Positions 57,875-64,000 of a stretch of DNA of 64,000 nucleotides are shown piece by piece. The DNA lies in assembly GCF_005518135.1 (NCBI RefSeq), contig NZ_SULI01000001.1:62001-126000 (forward strand), in the 5' to 3' direction. The notes beneath the pieces were generated by a model. It ran no database searches, had not been told where the DNA came from, and saw nothing but the letters and a program-made list of their open reading frames with translations. Position 1 is the first letter of the stretch, and each line of letters begins with the position of its first letter. The position numbers and the translations under genes were made by a program. Origin of the DNA: Shimia litoralis. Its GTDB lineage: Bacteria; Pseudomonadota; Alphaproteobacteria; Rhodobacterales; Rhodobacteraceae.

Positions 57875-59125
57875 ATGTCGGCACCCGGTGAAAACCTCAA
57901 GATCAATGGCGATCGGCTGTGGGACAGCCTGATGGAGATGGCCAAGATCGGTCCCGGTGTGGCAGGTGGCAACAATCGCCAAACCGTGACCGATGAAGAT
58001 GGTGAAGGCCGCGCGTTGTTTCAGACGTGGTGCGAAGAGGTCGGTTGCACGATGGGGCTGGATACGATGGGCAATATGTTTGCCGAATATCCCGGCACGG
58101 ACCCTGATGCATTGCCCGTCTATATGGGGTCTCATCTGGACACACAGCCCACTGGGGGCAAATACGATGGTGTACTGGGGGTGCTGGGCGGACTAGAGGT
58201 GCTGCGCACGATCAAGGATCTGGGGATTAAAACCAAACACCCGATTGTTGTGACCAACTGGACGAACGAAGAGGGCACGCGCTATGCGCCGGCAATGCTG
58301 TCGTCGGGTGTGTTTGCCGGCATTCATACCGAAGAGTGGGCCTATGACCGTGAAGACGCCGAGGGGCTGAAATTTGGCGATGAACTCAAGCGTATCGGCT
58401 GGCGTGGGGACGAACCTGTCGGCGGGCGCAAGATGCATGCCATGTTCGAATTGCATATCGAACAAGGGCCCATTCTCGAAGCCGAGGGCAAGGATATTGG
58501 TGTTGTGACCCACGGGCAGGGGCTGTCGTGGACGCAAGTCACCATCGAAGGCAAAGACAGCCATACCGGTTCTACGCCGATGCCGATGCGTAAAAACGCC
58601 GGTCTGGGAATGGCCAAGGTTCTGCAGAAAGTAGACGAGATTGCATGGAGCCACGCACCACACGCCGTGGGGGCCGCAGGACATATCGATGTCTATCCCA
58701 ATTCGCGCAACGTGATCCCCGGCAAAGTGGTGTTCACCGTGGATTTCCGCAGCCCCGAGTTGTCTGTGATAGAAGACATGGAAGCGCGCCTGCGCGTGGA
58801 GGGTCAGAAAATTGCCGATGACATGGGGCTGACCATTGCCTTTGAAAAGGTCGGTGGATTTGATCCGGTGGCGTTTGACGAAACCTGTGTGACGGCTGTG
58901 CGTAATGCCGCCGAGCGTTTGGGATACAGCCACCGCGACCTGATTTCAGGTGCTGGTCATGATGCCTGCTGGATCAATCAGGTGGCCCCGACGGCGATGA
59001 TCATGTGCCCTTGTGTGGATGGGCTTTCGCATAACGAGGCTGAAGAAATTTCGCGCGAGTGGGCGGCCGCTGGTACGGATGTGATGTTGCACGCTGTGCT
59101 GGAAACAGCGGAGATTGTAGAGTGA
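57875..59125 (+). CDS. Zn-dependent M20-family N-carbamoyl amidohydrolase (beta-ureidopropionase/hydantoinase type)
   Basis: 416-residue hydrolase releasing ammonia and carbon dioxide from N-carbamoyl-beta-alanine or a related N-carbamoyl amino acid, the third step of reductive pyrimidine catabolism. Metal-binding motifs are GSHLDTQPTGGKYDGVLG, NWTNEEGTRYAPAM and ELHIEQGPILEAEG, plus the C-terminal GAGHDACWIN. AGGGAG precedes ATG 57875. First gene of the operon, followed by dihydropyrimidinase. Confidence 0.9.
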   Translation: MSAPGENLKINGDRLWDSLMEMAKIGPGVAGGNNRQTVTDEDGEGRALFQTWCEEVGCTMGLDTMGNMFAEYPGTDPDALPVYMGSHLDTQPTGGKYDGVLGVLGGLEVLRTIKDLGIKTKHPIVVTNWTNEEGTRYAPAMLSSGVFAGIHTEEWAYDREDAEGLKFGDELKRIGWRGDEPVGGRKMHAMFELHIEQGPILEAEGKDIGVVTHGQGLSWTQVTIEGKDSHTGSTPMPMRKNAGLGMAKVLQKVDEIAWSHAPHAVGAAGHIDVYPNSRNVIPGKVVFTVDFRSPELSVIEDMEARLRVEGQKIADDMGLTIAFEKVGGFDPVAFDETCVTAVRNAAERLGYSHRDLISGAGHDACWINQVAPTAMIMCPCVDGLSHNEAEEISREWAAAGTDVMLHAVLETAEIVE

Positions 59126-59136
59126 TGCAATCTGGC

Positions 59137-59160
59137 GTTGGGGATGACGCTGTCCCCAAC
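59137..59160 (+). other. Intercistronic hairpin
   Basis: GTTGGGGA (59137-59144) pairs perfectly with TCCCCAAC (59153-59160), without a T-run. Probably stabilises or divides the operon transcript rather than ending it. Confidence 0.45.
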
Positions 59161-59222
59161 CCGCCGGATGTTTTCGACATAAAATGCAGGGGCATTGACC
59201 CTTGCGCGCAGGGAGAGTGAAA

Positions 59223-60686
59223 ATGGGAACCAAAGTCATCAAAGGCGGTATGGTCTGTACGGCGGATCGCACTTGGAAAGCCGATGTTCTGATCGAAGGC
59301 GAGATCATCAAGCAAATCGGCGAAGATTTGGTGGGAGATGAATATATCGATGCCGAGGGGGCCTATGTGATCCCTGGCGGGATTGATCCGCACACCCACC
59401 TTGAGATGCCCTTTATGGGCACGACGGCGGCCGAGACATTCGAATCCGGTACTTGGGCTGCGGCTGTAGGCGGCACAACCATGGTGGTTGATTTCTGTCT
59501 GCCCGGAGAAGACGGTTCCATCAAGAATGCGATCAATGAATGGCATCGCAAGTCGGCGCCGCAAATTTGTTCCGATGTCGGATATCATATGGCGATCACT
59601 GGCTGGAACGAGCAAGTGTTCGAAGAGATGAAAGACGCCGTGGACATGGGTGTGAATTCGTTCAAGCACTTTATGGCCTATAAAGGCGCGTTGATGATTG
59701 AAGATGACGAAATGTTCGCGTCTTTCAAGCGCTGTAAAGAACTGGGTGCGCTGCCAATGGTGCACGCCGAAAACGGCGATCTGGTGGCGGACATGCAGCA
59801 ACAGATGCTGGAGCAGGGCATTACCGGCCCCGAAGGCCACGCTTATTCTCGCCCACCAGAGTTCGAGGGCGAAGCGGCCAACCGTGCGATCACCATTGCG
59901 GATGCGGCTGGGGTGCCATTGTATATCGTGCACGTGTCTTGCGAACAGGCCCACGAGGCCATTCGCCGTGCGCGTCAAAAAGGTATGCGCGTGTATGGCG
60001 AACCGCTGATTCAATTCCTGACACTGGACGACAGCGAGTATTTCAAAGGCGACTGGATGCATTCGGCCCGCCGCGTGATGTCTCCTCCGTTCCGTAACAA
60101 AGAACACCAGCAATCCTTGTGGGCTGGTTTGCAATCTGGATCATTGCAAGTGGTTGCAACCGACCACGCGGCCTTTACCAGCGAACAAAAGCTGATGGGC
60201 AAAGACAATTTCTGTATGATCCCGAATGGCTCTAATGGTTTGGAAGAACGCTTGGCCGTGCTTTGGACGGAAGGCGTTGAAACCGGTCGTTTGACACCAA
60301 ATGAATTTGTCGCGGCAACGTCGACCAATGTGGCCAAGATTCTGAACATCTATCCCAAGAAGGGGGCGATTGTAGAAGGGGCCGACGCAGACATCGTTGT
60401 ATGGGATCCAAAGATCAGCAAGACCATCAGCCAAGCCAACCATCATTCGGTGCTGGACTATAACGTGTTTGAAGGTTTTGAGGTCAAAGCCCAGTCGCGC
60501 TATACCCTCAGCCGAGGCGAAGTGATCTGGGCATGGGGGCAAAACAGCCAGCCACAGCCGGGCCGAGGCCGTTTTGTGCCGCGCCCCGCCTTCCCAAGTG
60601 CGAACGTGGCGCTTTCCAAGTGGAAAGAGCTGACCGCGCCCAAGCAAATCAACCGGAACCCAATGAACATCCCAGCCGGGATCTAG
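59223..60686 (+). CDS. hydA: Dihydropyrimidinase
   Basis: 487-residue cyclic amidohydrolase opening dihydrouracil/dihydrothymine (or hydantoins). GGIDPHTHLEM gives metal ligands His57 and His59. NSFKHFMAYKG contains Lys148, the residue carbamylated to bridge the two zincs. PMVHAENGDLV and YIVHVSCEQAHEAI hold the other His ligands, and TDHAAFT the catalytic Asp. AGGGAGAG lies before ATG 59223. Coupled in operon with the N-carbamoyl amidohydrolase; produces its substrate. Confidence 0.94.
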   Translation: MGTKVIKGGMVCTADRTWKADVLIEGEIIKQIGEDLVGDEYIDAEGAYVIPGGIDPHTHLEMPFMGTTAAETFESGTWAAAVGGTTMVVDFCLPGEDGSIKNAINEWHRKSAPQICSDVGYHMAITGWNEQVFEEMKDAVDMGVNSFKHFMAYKGALMIEDDEMFASFKRCKELGALPMVHAENGDLVADMQQQMLEQGITGPEGHAYSRPPEFEGEAANRAITIADAAGVPLYIVHVSCEQAHEAIRRARQKGMRVYGEPLIQFLTLDDSEYFKGDWMHSARRVMSPPFRNKEHQQSLWAGLQSGSLQVVATDHAAFTSEQKLMGKDNFCMIPNGSNGLEERLAVLWTEGVETGRLTPNEFVAATSTNVAKILNIYPKKGAIVEGADADIVVWDPKISKTISQANHHSVLDYNVFEGFEVKAQSRYTLSRGEVIWAWGQNSQPQPGRGRFVPRPAFPSANVALSKWKELTAPKQINRNPMNIPAGI

Positions 60687-60692
60687 GAAACT

Positions 60693-60719
60693 GCCGCTTT
60701 GGCGCAATGCCAGAGCGGC
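60693..60719 (+). other. Intercistronic hairpin before the ABC transporter genes
   Basis: GCCGCTTTGGC (60693-60703) pairs with GCCAGAGCGGC (60709-60719), one G-U pair, 5-base loop, no T-run. It separates enzyme genes from transporter genes. Confidence 0.5.
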
Positions 60720-60755
60720 CCAAGCCAGCCACACTCGGCCAGCGGAGCAAATATT

Positions 60756-61541
60756 TTGACAACCGACCCTGTGATCAGCGCCAAAAACCTATCGCTGACG
60801 TTTCAAACCAACGACGGTCCCGTGCATGCACTTAAGGACGTCAATCTCGACATCAATAAAGGCGACTTTGTTAGCTTTATTGGCCCATCCGGTTGCGGCA
60901 AAACCACATTTTTGCGCGTGATGGCAGACCTTGAAAAACCCACCGAGGGTGAAATCACGGTCAACGGCGTCAGCGCAGAAGAGGCGCGCAAGGCGCGGGC
61001 CTATGGATATGTGTTCCAGCATGCGGGGCTATATCCGTGGCGCACCATTGGCGGTAACATTCGCTTGCCGCTGGAAATTATGGGCACCAGTAAATCCGAA
61101 CAGGATGCCGCTGTGAAAGAAGTGCTCGAATTGGTCCATCTGGATGGGTTTGAAAAGAAATTTCCTTGGCAACTCTCGGGGGGGATGCAGCAACGCGCCT
61201 CTATCGCGCGGGCCTTGGCGTTCCATGCAGATATTCTATTGATGGATGAACCCTTTGGCGCGCTTGATGAAATCGTTCGGGATCACCTGAATGAACAGCT
61301 TTTGGAACTTTGGGCACGCACCAACAAAACCATTGGTTTCGTGACGCACTCGATCCCCGAAGCGGTGTATCTGTCGACCAAGATCGTTGTGATGAGCCCT
61401 CGTCCAGGGCGGATTACCGACGTCATCGAAAGCACTCTGCCAAAAGAGCGGCCGCTGGATATTCGGGACTCGCCAGAGTTCATCGAGATCGCCCACCGTG
61501 TGCGGGATGGTCTGCGTGCTGGGCACGAGGACGATGTATGA
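60756..61541 (+). CDS. ABC transporter ATPase (nitrate/sulfonate/pyrimidine class)
   Basis: 261-residue ATPase. Walker A GPSGCGKTT (43-51), signature LSGGMQQR, Walker B ILLMDEPFGALDE. It resembles SsuB/TauB/ThiZ type importers. The start is TTG 60756, supported by GGAG eight bases upstream; ATG candidates further upstream run into the hairpin region. Its stop overlaps the following permease start (ATGA). Most likely powers uptake of pyrimidines or dihydropyrimidines. Confidence 0.92.
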   Translation: MTTDPVISAKNLSLTFQTNDGPVHALKDVNLDINKGDFVSFIGPSGCGKTTFLRVMADLEKPTEGEITVNGVSAEEARKARAYGYVFQHAGLYPWRTIGGNIRLPLEIMGTSKSEQDAAVKEVLELVHLDGFEKKFPWQLSGGMQQRASIARALAFHADILLMDEPFGALDEIVRDHLNEQLLELWARTNKTIGFVTHSIPEAVYLSTKIVVMSPRPGRITDVIESTLPKERPLDIRDSPEFIEIAHRVRDGLRAGHEDDV

Positions 61542-62416
61542 TGGGCAAGTTCTGGTATAAAATCGGACCCATCATTGTCGTTGTGATTGCCATTTTTGTC
61601 CTGTGGTATGCGGCGGCGGTGGGCCTGAACACAGCTTGGGCCAAAGACAAGGCCAAGCGCGCAGGCGTAGAGCTGACGACGTCCGAGATCATCAAAGACA
61701 CGATGAGCCAAAAGAAACCCAAATTGCCCGCACCGCATCAGGTCGGGGCGGAAATCTGGAAAACCACGGTCGAAAAGAAAGTCACATCCAAGCGTTCATT
61801 GATTTATCACAGTTCTGTGACGCTCAGTTCGACCTTGCTGGGGTTTGTGATGGGCACCTCGCTTGGAATCGCTCTGGCGGTGGGGATCGTATATAATCGG
61901 ACAATGGACATGAGCGTGATGCCGTGGGTGATCGCTAGTCAAACCATTCCCATTCTGGCCATTGCTCCGATGATCATCGTGGTCTTGAACGCCGTCGGTA
62001 TTTCGGGATTGCTGCCCAAAGCGGTGATTTCAATGTACTTGTCGTTCTTTCCTGTGGTGGTTGGCATGGTCAAAGGGCTGCGCAGCCCGGATCACATGCA
62101 GCTGGATCAAATGAAGACCTGGAGTGCAAGTGGGTCACAGCAGTTTTGGAAATTGCGCCTGCCGTCTTCAATGCCGTATCTGTTTACTTCGCTGAAAATT
62201 GCGATGGCGGCGGCATTGGTTGGGGCCATCATTGGCGAGTTGCCAACAGGGGCCGTCGCGGGCCTTGGGGCGCGTTTGCTGGCCGGAAGCTATTATGGGC
62301 AAACCATTCAAATCTGGAGTGCGCTTATCATGGCAGCGGCTTTGGCTGCATCACTTGTGGGGATCATCGGGATGATCCAAGCCGTGGTTCTTAAGCGGAT
62401 GGGGATGGTGCAATGA
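61538..62416 (+). CDS. ABC transporter permease
   Basis: 292-residue BPD_transp_1-type permease with an N-terminal helix (IGPIIVVVIAIFVLWYAAAV), a polar stretch of about 70 residues, then five helices. The cytoplasmic coupling loop is in QFWKLRLPSSMPYLFTSLKI. ATG 61538 overlaps the ATPase stop by 4 bp; its own stop overlaps the next permease. Confidence 0.9.
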   Translation: MMGKFWYKIGPIIVVVIAIFVLWYAAAVGLNTAWAKDKAKRAGVELTTSEIIKDTMSQKKPKLPAPHQVGAEIWKTTVEKKVTSKRSLIYHSSVTLSSTLLGFVMGTSLGIALAVGIVYNRTMDMSVMPWVIASQTIPILAIAPMIIVVLNAVGISGLLPKAVISMYLSFFPVVVGMVKGLRSPDHMQLDQMKTWSASGSQQFWKLRLPSSMPYLFTSLKIAMAAALVGAIIGELPTGAVAGLGARLLAGSYYGQTIQIWSALIMAAALAASLVGIIGMIQAVVLKRMGMVQ

Positions 62417-63252
62417 GCTGGATAATTGCAGGACTTGCCATTTGGCTATTGGGGTGGGGCGCAAATGTCTATTTGTCTGGCCTTCCCAGAACACGCACAA
62501 CAGGATTGCTTGTGCCGATTATTTTCGGGGTCACGTTGATCTTGATTTGGGAATGCGTCGTCCGCGGATTCGATATTTCGCCCGTGCTGTTGCCCGCCCC
62601 GTCTAAAATCGCCATCAGATTTGCGAATTCGACTGACATCCTATGGGTCGATTTTGTGCAAACCGTGCTTAAGGGGGCGCTATCCGGATATATTGTCGGG
62701 TGTGGGTCTGCATTTGCGATGGCGATTTGCGTAGATCGATTTCCGTTTCTCCAGCGCGGCTTGCTGCCTGTCGGGAACTTTGTGGCGGCCCTGCCAATTA
62801 TCGGTATGGCGCCCATTTTGGTGATGTGGTTCGGGTTTGATTGGCAATCCAAAGCGGCTGTTGTGGTTGTGATGGTGTTTTTCCCAATGCTCGTCAACAC
62901 TGTGCAGGGGCTTCAGGCAACGGACAGTATGCAGCGCGATTTGATGCGTACCTATGCGGCCGGATATTGGAAGACGCTGTTTAAACTGCGACTGCCTGCG
63001 GCCATGCCGTTTATCTTTAACGGTCTAAAGATTGGAACAACCCTAGCGTTGATCGGCGCGATCGTGGCAGAGTTCTTTGGATCGCCCATTCGCGGCATGG
63101 GGTTTCGGATTTCAACATCAGTGGGGCAGCTTGCCTTGGATCTGGTGTGGGCCGAAATTGTCGTTGCTGCTGTGGTTGGGTCTGCATTTTATGGCGGGGT
63201 CGCGCTGTTGGAAAAAGCAGTGACCTTCTGGCACCCGTCGCAACGAGGCTGA
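62413..63252 (+). CDS. ABC transporter permease
   Basis: 279-residue second permease of the same importer. The coupling segment is YWKTLFKLRLPAAMPFIFNG, and strongly hydrophobic helices fill the rest. It differs from its partner in an N-terminal extra helix (IIAGLAIWLLGWGANVYLSG). ATG 62413 overlaps the preceding stop. Confidence 0.9.
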   Translation: MSWIIAGLAIWLLGWGANVYLSGLPRTRTTGLLVPIIFGVTLILIWECVVRGFDISPVLLPAPSKIAIRFANSTDILWVDFVQTVLKGALSGYIVGCGSAFAMAICVDRFPFLQRGLLPVGNFVAALPIIGMAPILVMWFGFDWQSKAAVVVVMVFFPMLVNTVQGLQATDSMQRDLMRTYAAGYWKTLFKLRLPAAMPFIFNGLKIGTTLALIGAIVAEFFGSPIRGMGFRISTSVGQLALDLVWAEIVVAAVVGSAFYGGVALLEKAVTFWHPSQRG

Positions 63253-63295
63253 GCAAAAAAGATATAATAAGCACAGTTCAACAAGGAGAGAATAA

Positions 63296-64000
63296 ATGAA
63301 AACAATGATAAAAACACTGAGCGCTGCCGCGCTGGGGCTTGCCGCATCGATGGCACAAGCCGCAGACGACGTCACGCTTCAGCTTAAGTGGGTGACGCAA
63401 GCCCAGTTCGCCGGATATTATGTGGCCTTGGACAAAGGGTTCTATGCCGAGGAAGACCTGAACGTGACCATCAAGCCCGGTGGCCCTGATATTGCCCCGG
63501 CTCAGGTGATCGCGGGTGGCGGTGCTGATGTGGTTCTGGATTGGATGCCATCGGCCTTGGCGTCGCGTGAAAAAGGTCTGCCGATCGTGAATATCGCGCA
63601 ACCCTTCACGTCTTCGGGCATGATGCTCACATGTCGTAAGGATGCAGGCATTGCGTCGCCTGCTGATTTCGCCGGCAAGACGCTTGGCGTTTGGTTCTTT
63701 GGCAACGAATATCCGTTCCTAAGCTGGATGAGCAAACTGGGTCTGGCCACCGACGGGTCTGATGGCGGTGTCACGGTCCTCAAGCAGGGCTTTAACGTTG
63801 ATCCAATTCTGCAAGGGCAGGCGGCGTGTGTGTCGACGATGACATATAACGAATACTGGCAGATCATCGATGCTGGCCTGACAGCGGATGACCTTGTGGT
63901 TTTCAAATACGAAGACCAAGGCGTCGCAACACTTGAGGATGGCATGTATGTCATGGAAGAAAACCTCAAGGATCCAGCCTTTGAGGACAAAATGGTGCGC
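63296..64000 (+). CDS. ABC transporter substrate-binding protein, NMT1/THI5-like (partial at window end)
   Basis: The first 235 residues; the frame runs off the end at 64000. Signal peptide MKTMIKTLSAAALGLAASMA, cleaved near AQA. The mature start VTLQLKWVTQAQFAGYYVAL, followed by DKGFYAEEDLNV, is the NMT1/ThiY signature (pyrimidine-precursor binding proteins). GGAGAG sits eight bases before the ATG. This fits an importer for a pyrimidine or related ring compound feeding the upstream enzymes. Confidence 0.9.
   Translation, partial: MKTMIKTLSAAALGLAASMAQAADDVTLQLKWVTQAQFAGYYVALDKGFYAEEDLNVTIKPGGPDIAPAQVIAGGGADVVLDWMPSALASREKGLPIVNIAQPFTSSGMMLTCRKDAGIASPADFAGKTLGVWFFGNEYPFLSWMSKLGLATDGSDGGVTVLKQGFNVDPILQGQAACVSTMTYNEYWQIIDAGLTADDLVVFKYEDQGVATLEDGMYVMEENLKDPAFEDKMVR

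Noticed and set aside
59001-60134. 377-residue minus-strand open frame opposite dihydropyrimidinase
   Set aside because: Antisense to conserved catalytic motifs and not protein-like; a shadow frame.

Overview
The window is chromosomal DNA of an alphaproteobacterium, most likely a marine Rhodobacteraceae (Roseobacter-group) member. This rests on inference from gene content: class I lysyl-tRNA synthetase, an imuA-imuB-dnaE2 mutasome with an alphaproteobacterial GAAC-N7-GAAC type LexA site, RutR-type regulators, a fused catabolic reductive dehalogenase, and moderately high G+C. I see no insertion sequence, integrase, prophage, CRISPR array, tRNA or rRNA. About 49 protein genes are packed in short operons.

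Layout. 0-4 kb: EAL-domain protein, tag (3-methyladenine glycosylase), a TerB-like protein and lysK. 4.2-6.5 kb: a large beta-helix (pectate-lyase-superfamily) protein. 6.5-7.7 kb: gap (GAPDH) and a tiny membrane protein whose Shine-Dalgarno lies in a strong hairpin. 7.9-10.8 kb: copA-cueR behind a textbook CueR promoter. 11-12.7 kb: a putative outer-membrane barrel. 12.8-16.7 kb: an AraC regulator divergent from a molybdenum hydroxylase pair (iorAB-like). 16.9-20.1 kb: a 1073-residue self-sufficient reductive dehalogenase (duplicated cobalamin-fold domain, two 4Fe-4S clusters, flavin/NAD reductase and 2Fe-2S domains). 20.1-23.3 kb: katG divergent from oxyR. 23.3-28.5 kb: a GlxA-type regulator, then the NAD synthesis operon nadA-nadB-nadC and a DUF4345 membrane protein. 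28.7-31 kb: acyl-CoA dehydrogenase divergent from a LysR regulator. 31-35.6 kb: a marR-adaptor-RND efflux operon. 36-43.3 kb: a complete dipeptide/oligopeptide ABC importer with an embedded M24 peptidase, followed by a convergent FCD-type GntR regulator. 43.5-45.7 kb: the DUF3300-DUF2950 pair. 46-51.3 kb: imuA-imuB-dnaE2. 51.5-56.4 kb: a fused E1 alpha-beta 2-oxoacid dehydrogenase, a divergent LysR and a sulfatase/phosphonate-ester-hydrolase-like enzyme. 56.4-64 kb: two RutR-like TetR paralogues and a reductive pyrimidine (or hydantoin) degradation operon: amidohydrolase, dihydropyrimidinase and an ABC importer whose binding-protein gene runs off the end.

Regulatory logic that can be read directly: a CueR operator with exact 19-bp promoter spacing; tandem RutR-like boxes between tetR and the pyrimidine operon; a VanR/FCD-GntR-like operator (TTGGATACAATATG) shared by the dppA and reductive dehalogenase promoters; and an exact LexA box just ahead of imuB. 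The most notable locus is the fused reductive dehalogenase and its possible link, through the shared operator, to GntR control.
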